Assembly: GCA_950295325.1 (NCBI GenBank)
Contig: OX485804.1
Span: 70,098,033-70,162,032, forward strand
From: Polytrichum commune
Lineage: Eukaryota > Streptophyta > Polytrichopsida > Polytrichales > Polytrichaceae
DNA: 64,000 nt
Reading direction: 5' to 3'
In this document: positions 41,980 to 52,832 of the stretch, piece after piece
How positions within the stretch are numbered: the stretch's first letter is position 1
Layout of the letters: each line of letters begins with the position of its first letter
Program-made: the position numbers and the translations under genes
The notes under the pieces: model-generated
What the model was told of the DNA's origin: nothing
Databases searched by the model: none
What the model saw: only the letters and a program-made list of their open reading frames with translations

Positions 41980-43100
41980 GTCAGTGAAGCCGTCTGGTCA
42001 ATTCAGTGTAAGTAGGAACTCCAATGAATTAACCTATACAGCCCACTACTGGTTCTCCCCAATTTAACGATCTGCTCATCAAGGCAGAAGAATACCACGC
42101 CTGCATTAAAATTAGCTCGATTCAAATCCATTCAACTTTCAATTAATGCACAGAATTTTCAAAACTGGTAGCAACTCGGTCATACTCTGGTGGGAAAATT
42201 AAATAAATAAATTCAGGCGCATTTCCCACAAACTTAGACAATTACTATGTGCTAAAGCCTCACCTCCTCACAGAACCTCAAGTACTAGAAGTCCAGAATT
42301 GAATAGAAACCATGGCTTCCAGACATTTTAAAAACGCATATTAAGGAGGAGCTCCCTTCCTGGCTGCAACAAAGACCTCCTCCACAGCGCAACATTCCCG
42401 AACAAGTTGAAAATCTACCAAAAAAAATACATGCTAGTCTCACAATTCTTCGTCATTTGATAACACTACACTCCCCCTCCCCCCTCCCCAATTTTTATTT
42501 CACAGCACAGATGAAAGGCCCTGCTATGAATGGCAAAATTCGGAAACAATTTGGCACATTGGACTCTACTACGTTCACTTCTGCAAAGAGTACAAATTGA
42601 GGGTTTACCTGTCTTACTCATCTCTTTCTTTGTTTGAAGAGCCTACCTAGTGTACAAATTGAGGGTTTCCATACTCCCCACCGATGTCTCTCTTATGCAC
42701 CTCTAAGTTTGAACAGACTACCTAGTGTAGAAATTGAGAGAAAAAATTCCACAGAAATTGAAAGAAAAAATTCAGCTCGTGGGTGAAGTAATGATACAAC
42801 ATTAACTATCTTTCGAGACACACCTAGCTGAGGGTTTAGAGGACGATGGAGATAAGTTACGGTGAGTTAGTGTTCAGTGCGCGGGAAGGGAGCGAGAGCG
42901 TGGGAGAGCTCAAAACCCTAGAGTCAGGCTTTCCATTTAGGGAAAGAAGGTCAACTACACTATAATCTGACTTAGTGTTACCCACGCTAACTTCTTCGAC
43001 ACACTCAAATGATCTTGCAATCACTGCGTGGCAACCAAAGTGGAGAAGGTGGCAACGGACTCTGGACACTTGTTAGGCTGAGAAGTCGTGGAGACCACCT
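41980..43100 (-). promoter_or_regulatory. Upstream region of the coiled-coil gene, with a telo-box
   Basis: Contains AAACCCTAG (42913-42921), a telo-box motif, about 0.9 kb before the start codon, and CT-rich and C-rich tracts near 42470-42490. A 5' UTR intron is possible but not resolved. No coding gene seen. Confidence 0.35.
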
Positions 43101-46100
43101 TCAATTCTTTAACGTAATCCAGCAACTTACATGCCACACTAAATCAGACCTAGAGTGAATCTATGTACCTATGGTTCATGTATGATGGCCACAAGTGCCT
43201 TTCTTCTTCATATTGGGACAATCTTACTTGCCTTTTCAAGCCTCACACGTACTCCCAACTTGTGTGTCAATAGGCACTACTAGCATACAAAACCTACGCA
43301 ATCATCCCACGTCGATGAAAGAACAATGCAAATCTATCACTATGCTAAATTTTCAAATTGTCTAGGTACATAGGACAAACAAGTTTCCAATGACATAGGT
43401 CAATTGTTTATGACGCATGTGCTTGTAATGAGGGGTTCATGTGGTTTTTTTAAATGTGCCACTAGAAGTGGTGAAAAATCAGTCTCCTACTGATCACCGA
43501 TATATATAACCGTGTGAATCACAAAGACGGCATGCCACTTATGTGTAAACTTGAACTACTAAGTGGACAATTTTCCATACTAAGGCCCCACTTGCACGTC
43601 CCAACTAGGAGACTCAGCTAAGATATGACTCGGTAAAGATTAGCTAAACAATATATTAGCCAACAAAAATCATGGCCACACCACCCGTACCACCTAGTTC
43701 AGAGAATCGGCCAACATATGAGTTAGTGATAATTACTTGAACAATATGTTAACTATCCAATCTTATGTCCACACCACATTGTTGGAAGTAACTAAAGGTT
43801 GACCAATGTTTAGTCACCCCAACACCTAGGGCCCGTTTTATACTATGACCAAATATCGTGACCATGAAAGTGCAAGGGCCCTTGAAACTCATCAAAAGGT
43901 CATACCTAGGGAAATTCATAAATGACTTTGTGTGGTCGTGGACCTTCAAGTGTAGTTTAGAGACATACGCAATTGGGCTCTTGACTGAATGCAATCTAAT
44001 TACCATCCTATTCATGTGGGTCGTTGTACATGATAAGTAATAATATATCAAGGGATTTGAAATATTTTAAGTGTCATGATCTTCTAGTCTTTTAGTTGTG
44101 TGTTAGACCCTCCTTTTTCAAGTGGGCTTGATGTAAGATATGATAGATTGTGTAACATTATCCATTGCATGGCAAGAGTGGCTTAAATTGGCAAGGCGGT
44201 AAACCCCCATGGGATGCACAAATTTTGTCGTACCAAAGCATGCATGTTCAACAAAGGGGGTTATATTTAAAACCTTGTACTAAGTTAACACATATGCACA
44301 TAGGTGTCCTAAACATCCCTTATTTGTATCTATATGTATAAGGATAAATTATTTTTCTCAAGATATTGAACATTCTTTGGTTTACAACATGGAAAAAAAA
44401 TATAAGAAACAATTTGTTTGAAAGGTTCAAATTCCAACTGTTGTATTATTAGAAGGAACGTGAACCCTTGAGAGGGCCTTAAGTTACCACATAAGATCCT
44501 CCAACCATTTCAAAACAGTTGACCATTGACTGCAACATGCTGAGTGGAAAATGGTTTAAGGTACTAAGAACTTAAAGTAACACCTTTCCTTTGGTGACAC
44601 CTATTTTTAGTCCTTAAGCCGTCAACAAATGAGTGCAATGGTGCCATCAAGTAAGTCATTGTTAAAAGTGTTTTAACCATATGCAACATTAAGTATAAAA
44701 TAACATCACCTCGGCCATTTAGGGTTGGTTTACACCATGGACCATGAAGTGGGACCATGGAAAATGGCATTTTTCCATTGTCCAACTTTCATGGTCCGAT
44801 TGCTTTAAAATTTAATTTACAATGCCTTTGGGCCCCTCACTAGGTGTAAACCGAATGTGGACCGAGAGGAATGACCATGCAACAAAAAGTGAATGTGTTG
44901 ATTTTTAATATATGCCCAAAAAAGGCAATTTTGAAAAGAAAAAAATCAAGGCTGATCATTCTCAAGTTAGTACCTTATACAAGATTTTTTTTAGTGTGAC
45001 ACAAATTGCCAATAATAAATATTTTATAATTGTTGAGTATTTTACTACACTTGCAAAACACTTTGTCACATGACTCGTGTTCATGCTTTCTTTATGTCTT
45101 TTTGTACAAAAATGGGTTACGGTTTATTAGAATTACAAAACACACATAACAAAACTAGTAGAAAGGTGTTTACTCTTCAAAATTCAATATGCATATCACA
45201 TTTTGGCATTTGTTGGCAGTTGCCGACCACTAGCAAGCTAATGAAAAAGACAATTGCGGAGGATAATAAACATACAATAAAAACGTAAAAATATATATTT
45301 ATTCACAAGCGTAAAATACATAGAAGTGTACTTTAGATGTGCAAAATTGGTACACTGCATGAATAGCAAAACTCCAATCCTAGTATGACTAGGAACAAAA
45401 CGTAGTTGCTCATCCTTTGGACCCGTCATGACCCATCATTGGCCGTTGTCGTTCTACATGTTGATATTGTCGTCACCTTATTTATTGGATATGCAGACTT
45501 CATGTCTCTGTGACCTCTGTATAGTTTGTACACACCATTGCACAACGAATTCTTGCACCTCATTTGTTGTTTACGTAACTTGTCATGTTGTTTTGTTGAA
45601 TGAAATAGTGGATTTTCCAATTGCTTTGTTGTGATGGAGGTTTAGGTGGGTTTATACGATTCACTCATGATGTAGTGTTGGATGTTGACTGATCAAGAAC
45701 ACAAGTTTTGTTATTGAGAGATTGTCCGTTGGATTTGTTCAAAAGTGTTGAGGATTTACCTAATTTGTTTCAAGTTGGGACCTTGTGTTGTGTTTTGTGA
45801 GTGAAGGATCTAGGCCATGGGATTCCAAGTGGGCTTAAGAATTGATGATGTAGCAATGGTTGAAGATGGTGATTTACTTTCTTCCATTGCTTTGTAGTTG
45901 ATTCATGGTTTCATTTAAAGCAAAAATACAAGTTCTCTTGAAGATTGATTTAGACTTTGGTTTGATGGTGTTTCTAGCGGGCAAACATTGCTCAATCGTA
46001 TTTGGATTTCCTAATGGTTTTTTGGATTCTTGAAGGTATCGAGGATTTTCCGAATTTTGTTTGAGCCATGATTTGTGCCGTGTTTTCCGAATGAAGGATC

Positions 46101-47910
46101 TAGTTTTGGGGGTTTCAAGTAGGTTCATGAATTGGTGATGTATTGTTGAGTGTTGGGTGAATATGAAGTTTTTCCTTTAAGTGTTTTTGTTATGAATTTT
46201 TGGATGTATTTGAATCTAATGTAGATTGTCTTGAATAGCGATTTGAAGATTTTATGAAAGAGTCCATGTTTAAAATAAACAACTTCACTCACTACTACCC
46301 AAATAATGCCACAACAAGAATGCAAGAGAAATGAGAGAATGCTACAAACAAGGGCCTTTTATATCGTGGTTTCAAAATATAATGTTAGTCTATTATAAAA
46401 GGGTTTCTACCATTGTATCTATAGCCCCCAAAAAGATTCATTAAAAGTTTATTATAGCATCAATTCTTTGCTATGGGTCTTGCTTTTTTCTATCATACCA
46501 CTTATTTTGCCTCTCTCACCGCAACACCCATTGGACCATGTCAGTGGATTATGTAGGCTTTAAAATATGTCTTTTGGGAACCTCGACCTCCATGGTCACT
46601 CCGACATTTTTTTCCTTGGTGTAAACCAAAGTGGTCTCGGGACGAGTTCAAAAACCAATCACATGTTTTAAAGGGCCATGAGATGACTTTATGCTCCATG
46701 GTGTAATCAACCCCTCATAATAGCAGTGTAAGAAGGATGCAAGAACACTTTTAAAAGAGCACCAACTTTGGCCAATCACAATGGCTAATTGGTTGGGAAT
46801 ATATCCGCTTAATAAGGTGGTGTAAGAAGTGATCCACAAAAGGGGGACAACACCTTCACCTTATAGAAGATTCTCACCTATAATAAGGTTCATTTTGTGG
46901 TGATTCTCACTTAGCAATCCAACATCAATATACCTCCGAGTTGACATTAAATGATTGTTTCCTTAAGACGACTTTGAGAATTTTTGTAGGTTGCATAAGA
47001 TTTTTTTAAATTAAATTTTTTTTGGTAGACTTTCCATGGATTCATTAATATATGGATTTTTTATTTTATTTTTTTGAAACTCCTTAATCTTAATGAAATC
47101 AAAAAATTACTTGAAGTGTCACTTTAAAGCCTTGGTACCTTAGGTGTCACATGGGTTTAGTGTCAACTAAATATGTAACTTACATTGGAGGAAGGCTTGA
47201 GTGCTAAGAAGAGGCGACCATTCCAAGTGATGGGAACGTTGGTTTCCCTTATATGGGCCGGCTTCGATGTTTGGGTTTCATTAGACTGGTGCATGTTTCT
47301 TCTTCTAACTTGTGGGCAACAACCTAAGTAGAATAACGTGGAGTTGTTTAGTGATCGAGTGATTGATCAGGGCGTGTGAGCTCTTTGTTTATCCATGATG
47401 TTGGATATGAGTGCCTTGGATCCACCCACACTCCATAGTTTGCCTTACAACATGGATCCTCACTTGTATGCCTCGCCGAGCTTCCAAATGCATGTTGTTG
47501 TTGATGTAAGTTAAGTGTTTGTCATTGGTGTGTGTGTGTTGTTGTAGTTGGCAGATGGAAGTAGTTGATTTAGACAAGCAAACATGAATTAGGATTGTTG
47601 CACATGAAGACAGTTGAGCTTTGTTCAAGGCACGGGTTTCTTTTTTATAATTTTTATAAATAAGGTTTTGTCGAACATTGCTTTAAGGTATGTAATGACA
47701 AATGTTGTTGGCACTGGCGATTCCCGTATTTCTGATCTTGCAGTCTCGTTGAACTTCATAATGCTCTTCAATTTTCATGTTATGCTTATAGATTTGCAAG
47801 AAAATGAATGTGAGTTTCTTATGAACAACTGGTGGAGAGGAAGTTTGTCCAACTACCATTGGGTCGAATCTGACAAGGCAAGCATGTATGTGTGTATATT
47901 TATTGATGCA
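43101..47910. other. Intergenic with a degenerate direct duplication
   Basis: No gene recognised. Two stretches about 295 bp apart (around 45745-45870 and 46040-46165) are diverged copies: both run through GAGGATTT-CC, GAAGGATCTAG, TTCAAGT-GG and GAATTG-TGATGTA in the same order. Their nature is unknown. Confidence 0.45.
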
Positions 47911-49757
47911 ACTTGATGGTTTTCAAAAAGCAGTTGCGTAGGTGGTAAAGTATGCAAAGGGGTACAACTACCCTGACTTTCGTTTTCAAGCATGGTGTCA
48001 TCGTGGTTGTTGACTCACCGACCAACATGGGCAACTACATTTGTATATTCTTTGCTAAACTCTCTCAACGTTTATTACTTTTGTTTTTCTATCATAAGTC
48101 AAAATTCCATGAATTTTTGTGGCTAGGTATGCGCTAAAGTTTACATGCTACATTTGACAATAATATTTGTATATCATTTGTTCAAACATTTCGCTATTGT
48201 TTGACAACTGCAACATGTGTGGTCTTTTTTTGATCTCTGGTGTTTTTCCTTGCTTTATCATTTGAGTTTTGTGTCCCATGTTTTTTGCATGATGCTTCCC
48301 AAGCAAATGTTGCTTACAACAATATGATTATTCTCGTTGTAACCTCACAAAAAATGAAAAAACATTGGAAATCAATCCCTACTTGCTAGGCACCATGGCT
48401 AGAGGTGCTACAAATTGCCAATTTTGGCAACAAAACCTAGGCACATGGGTATTCTAGCCTATTTACCTTGCTTTCAATTTTCACTTGCAAAATAGTACTT
48501 AGTGATACGTGGGCCATTATGCGACCTTCTTTATGCAATGTTTTGTTATGGAGGTGCACAAGTCTTTGTGTTTGAGAAGTTAGTGCAACATGACATGTTG
48601 TGACTCGCGTAGTCAAGTGGTATAGAGAAGCATGTGAAACAAAAAAAAAATGGCCTTAGAAGCTCAACCTTTCAAGCGTAGATGTAGAATAGTGGCTCAA
48701 GTTGATTGTGTTGTTTTTGTTAACCTTGGCAGTGTCAGCTACATGCGTTAGCACATAAGCAGTGCATTTCAGTAACATGTGCTTCAAAATTGCTTGCAAA
48801 TACTCTCTATTCATATAGAGGAATGGGTCTATTCATGGGCACTATGATTGTTGGCTGGGATGAAACTATGCATTTCTTATTCTATGCACACCCTTGATTT
48901 GAGGTCTAATTTAGCTTGCAAAAAAATTGAGTTCCAAATTTTCATACGAGAAATGAATTCCATCCTTTCAAGCACTAGGCTAGTTGTGCTAGCCCAACAA
49001 GCCAACAACTGCATTGAGAATTCTTTAGTTTGTATGTTTTTATTGGCCTCTTTATCTCAACTTGATGTCCCGTGAAAATTCTGGCATAATATGCAAAATA
49101 CATCGGGCATTTTATGTTTAATAATTTACTAGAGGTGATGTCATATGCTTGTACTAGAAATTTTCCATGTTTCATGAATAAAAGTAAATGAGTTTATTTA
49201 GTTGTGTTGTTGTTGTTGCATTGTAGTTTTGACAAAAGCAATTGAACTGCATTGGTGATGATTTTTGCAAGAATGTAGTCTTGACCTCGGCAGTTTCCGT
49301 GTTGTAATGTGAATCTGGATAACAGGGTCCAAGCCTATACTATGTGGATAATGAAGGTAGCAGGGTGAAGGGCACATGTTTTTGTGTTGGATATGGGTCT
49401 ACCTATGCATATGGTGTACTTGATACAAGGTAAGATACTATGATGGAGGATTGAGAATTAGACACTATCTATAAGATATTTTTGAAATTTTCAATAATCA
49501 AGTCTCTTCGATTTTGGGTTGGCAAATAGTTTGGGTTTCTATGACAATGATGTACCTAGGACATTTTTACAATCAATATACTTTCGAATTTGATGCAAAA
49601 TAATGTTATTTTCTCAAAATTCATGCGGGGTGTTGTTGGTTGTTTGTGTTTCTCAGGTTCAATTGGGGCATGTCCATTGAAGAAGCAGTAGAGATTGCTT
49701 GTTGTGCTATATACCATGCCACTTTCCATGATGGAACTAGTGGTGGTGTAGTTAGTG
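47911..49757 (+). pseudogene. Proteasome subunit beta-5 (PBE) pseudogene, intron-containing, broken
   Basis: Scattered exon-like blocks read as 20S proteasome beta-5, the chymotrypsin-like subunit. About 47911-48030: LDGFQKAVA, stop, VVKYAKG, then after a frameshift GTTTLTFVFKHGVIVVVDS. About 48380-48425: [20 protein letters not shown]. About 48734-48867: LHALAHKQCISV...SKLLANTLYSYRGMGL...GTMIVGWDET. About 49326-49430: [17 protein letters not shown]...[10 protein letters not shown]. About 49658-49757: FNWGMSIEEAVEIA...AIYHATFHDGTSGGVVS. The catalytic threonine block GTTTL is still present. Breaks include an in-frame TAG, frameshifts at the GTTTL junction and before LEINP, VDSPTN in place of VDSRAS, and no GT donor after GWDET. 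Introns show that it arose by DNA duplication and not by retroposition. The C-terminal exon is not recognisable, and a LINE sits at its border. Confidence 0.8.
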
Positions 49758-49765
49758 GTTAGCAA
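49753..49765. repeat. Target-site duplication of the LINE, left copy
   Basis: TAGTGGTTAGCAA, identical to 52820-52832. It overlaps the last bases of the recognisable proteasome beta-5 exon and its GT donor (AGTG|GTTAGC). Confidence 0.85.
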
Positions 49766-52700
49766 AGAAGAAGAACTCCGGTCTCCGGAGGAGGCCGGAG
49801 TGAATAAAGTGTATGTTCGTAGAGCACCCTAGGCCATGCCTTACGGCAGTGGCGTCACATGTAAAACTACTTCGCCCTTTGCATGACGTGGACATTATAT
49901 TTAGTAACCAATAGTAAATTTCGGTAGCCAGTTATTATGTATGAGCCTTGTTTTGGGGTAGTTAGTGGGGGGGGGGGGATCTCTGTTGGGTGGGAGGTAT
50001 TGATTATTCATGCGGGGTCTTGGAGATCATTAATAGTTTGTCGATTTTCTAGCCTATGTTTGTGGACTAGTATGGAGTGTGCATATTGTGTGGCGATTAT
50101 GTTAATTTGTTTAAACGTGTTTTTGATTTTCGTAATGGGGATTGTGAGCGTTGTTTCCAATTTTTCATTGATGGGATATGTGTTGTGCCTCTTGCTCCTG
50201 CGACTAGTACCATGAGTGGGGCTACATTCCAACCCTTGGCTATGATGTCGTTTATGAGTGGTTGGTATTTTGTGTTCTTTTCTGTCTAGGGTTTTAGTGG
50301 CGAATCTATCATTGCAATATGTGAATTCGATGAACTGTAAAGTGATATCGGGTGTAGGGGTTTCTAGGGGGGTGGTTATATGGATGGCCTATAATGCATA
50401 ATAAGTCTGGTTTGAGCCTAGCGTTGCAATGACATCTCAGGGTATCACATGTACATGGGAGTAACCATGGGGGTACTGTGTTTTCTTGGGGTAGTTCTTG
50501 ATGTGTTCCTACATTCATTAATGTATAATGTCTTGATATTCGGGTTGATACAATGAGTTTGCGTATTTCCCATACCGCTTTGTTATGTTTTTTTGTTATC
50601 AGTGCATGGATGTGTTGTTGTTTGCATTTAAGTAGTACATGCAGCCATGTATCCGCATCTGTTAAGTTACAGATGGGACATGTTCTTGATGGGAAGGCTT
50701 CTCTGCCAAAGAAAAGTTGTTTCCGGGCGTTTCCCATATATTGTCCAGTGCGGAATTTTATTAAGCATGTTTTTTGGTTATATGTGATGGCGGGGTTTGT
50801 CCAAAAGTCATTCGATAGTATTTTGTCTATGTCGTCATTTTCTAGCCATTTATGTAATTGGTGCGTTTGACTTGTAATAATTGTTAAGTCATGTTCATTG
50901 TCATGCTTAAGAATGTGTTTACTAAGGTGCCTAATGTGGCCTTTGTCAAGTGTTTCTTGCATGGAATGCCACCAATCTTTTTGTAGGTAGTATGGTGTGG
51001 GGTGTGCATGCTTGTATGGGGTTGCGGCATGATCTAATTCCCGTCCTTGTTTGGCTAGTGTGCCTCCTTGTTCATTCCCCCCTATGTTTGTGTGGGCCTT
51101 TATTTTGTGGAGTGTGGTGGTTTGTGTGCGGGATATTAACAGTTTGATCATGTTTTCTAGGATTATTTTGTCCAGGTGACTGTTATGACTAGTGGGGTGT
51201 TTGATTTGGGTGTTTAGGAGGTATAGGATATTTAGACAATCAGTGAATATGTGGGTTGGCTCATTTTTGTATGTTGTGGTGAGGAGTTGTAGGGTGTGGT
51301 GTATGGCCATCATTTCTGCTCGTAGGATATTTTGTAGTCCCGGTAATCTTTCTGCAATTTTTAGGTTCTTGAAAGGGTTGTAAATACCATATCCAGTTTT
51401 TTCCCGTCTCCGTTGTCCATTATTTGTTTGTTTGGGAGGTTTGAATGACCCGTCCGTGTAGTAGCAAAATTGGGGTGGGTATTTAAGTGATAGGCATTGT
51501 TATGGGTTGATATTCCATGGGTTGGTTGGGGTTTGGATGGTCGGCGGGGGGGGGGGGGGGGTAAGTGAGTTTGGTCCATTTTGTATTGCAGTTCACTGGG
51601 GTGTCTAGTTGTGTTAGTGGTGCTACTTGGCAAAATATTTCGGGGATACCTAATGTGTTGGCAATATATTGCATTTGTTGGGTATGGGTCTCTGTTCCTA
51701 TGGGTGTATTCCTATGATGTATGCATATTATTTGTATGGCTCGGTTTTCTGTTCTAGGTTCGGTTCTTAGTTCTGGGGGAATTGTTGGTTCTTCGTAGAT
51801 GATGGTATCGGCTTTGAAGTGGGTGATAACATGCGAATCTGGGAAAAAGGCCATTATGAGGATTAGGATTATGATACCAGTTTTCGTCTGGCATTACTAG
51901 TATTGTGATAGAGTTTGAGTCGTATTTGGCTGCTAGGCGGGCCCAATGTAGGGCTTGTTGAGTTTCGGTTTTTGTGTGTGGGTGTGCGTAGCCATTGCCA
52001 TGTCATTTATGTTGGAATGTTTTTCCAACTGATCCAAAAATTACATCTCTAGGGAATGGGGAGTGGAATTGTCTAAGTGTGGTGGGGCATGTTACTGGTG
52101 AGGAGAAGTATGAGTGTGTTATTTGGAATGTGTTTATGAGGTTTTCAAGGATGGTATTTGGGAGTGTGTATTGCGAGAGTTTGAGGGGATCATTTTTGGG
52201 AGTTTTGTATCTATACCTTTGGTATAGCCATGCTACTTCAGTTTCGAATGGTTGGGTGGGGGGCTCAAGGTTGTGTGGTCTATTTAGTGTTAGGTGGTAT
52301 TGGGCCCATAACCATTTTAGTCTTGTTTCAGGGTTTAGGGTATTCAAGTGTCGGCTAATGTTATCGTATATGTGTGCATTGTCATATTGGGTTTGGATAG
52401 TATATTGTGTGCATGCGATATCATCTTCTGGGTTGCATTTGTTAATGTGTATTTGGCATAGGGGTATGGTTTGTGGTGGGGGGATATACCTGGTATCTCT
52501 CAATTGCTTTTGGTTGAAGTTTATGCTAAGTATGTTAGTAAAATGTTGGTGTTGTTTTCGAGTGTAGTATTGTGTTAGTAGTAATATATTATGGTTTATG
52601 GCGTTTTGGTTGTTCCAGGGGAACAATTCTTTTTGGGGTAGCCATTTGTTGTAAGTTGTTTCATTTGGAAGTGTCCATTGGCATAGGTAGGATGTGTATT

Positions 52701-52819
52701 TTTTTCGAAATTTTGTACTTGTTTGTGTATGCGCATATGCGGTCACTTTTGATGCTTTGTATCGGGAAGTGTGTTGGGTCTTTAAGTATGTTTGGGGGTG
52801 GTTTGGGGTGTTCTAATTA
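49766..52819 (-). mobile_element. 5'-truncated LINE with PCIF1-like methyltransferase domain, RNase H, zinc finger and nuclease-like C terminus (decayed)
   Basis: Minus-strand order: an unassigned N-terminal part (52819 to about 52115). Then a PCIF1-like methyltransferase-like domain (52113-51705). Then RNase H from YYTDGSF (about 51460) through LRAEMMAI, IFTDCLNIL and GNEQGGTLAKQG (51313 to about 51040). Then a CPICNLTD...WLHVLLKC zinc-binding knuckle (about 50690). Last is a C-terminal ARLKPDLL...IEFTYCNDR module down to the stop at 50008. Breaks: TGA at 52003, a frameshift near 51850, frame loss at the 16-base G run (51546-51561), and a frameshift near 50335. The fourth RNase H acidic residue (usual GNExAD) is Gly. 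No RT is present, so it is 5'-truncated. The insertion is flanked by TAGTGGTTAGCAA on both sides (49753-49765 and 52820-52832), a perfect 13-bp target-site duplication. The 3' end carries a small hairpin and a TTC-repeat tail. Confidence 0.88.
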
Positions 52820-52832
52820 TAGTGGTTAGCAA
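52820..52832. repeat. Target-site duplication of the LINE, right copy
   Basis: TAGTGGTTAGCAA, identical to 49753-49765. The sequence after it (TCCTAATTTTTGTGTTATGCAG) looks like the 3' end of the interrupted host intron. Confidence 0.85.

Noticed and set aside
44418..44450. tRNA-like B-box (GGTTCAAATTCC)
   Set aside because: No A-box or acceptor stem at the right distance upstream; chance match.
51995..52567. 190-codon plus-strand ORF
   Set aside because: Antisense shadow of the LINE coding region; no domain on this strand.
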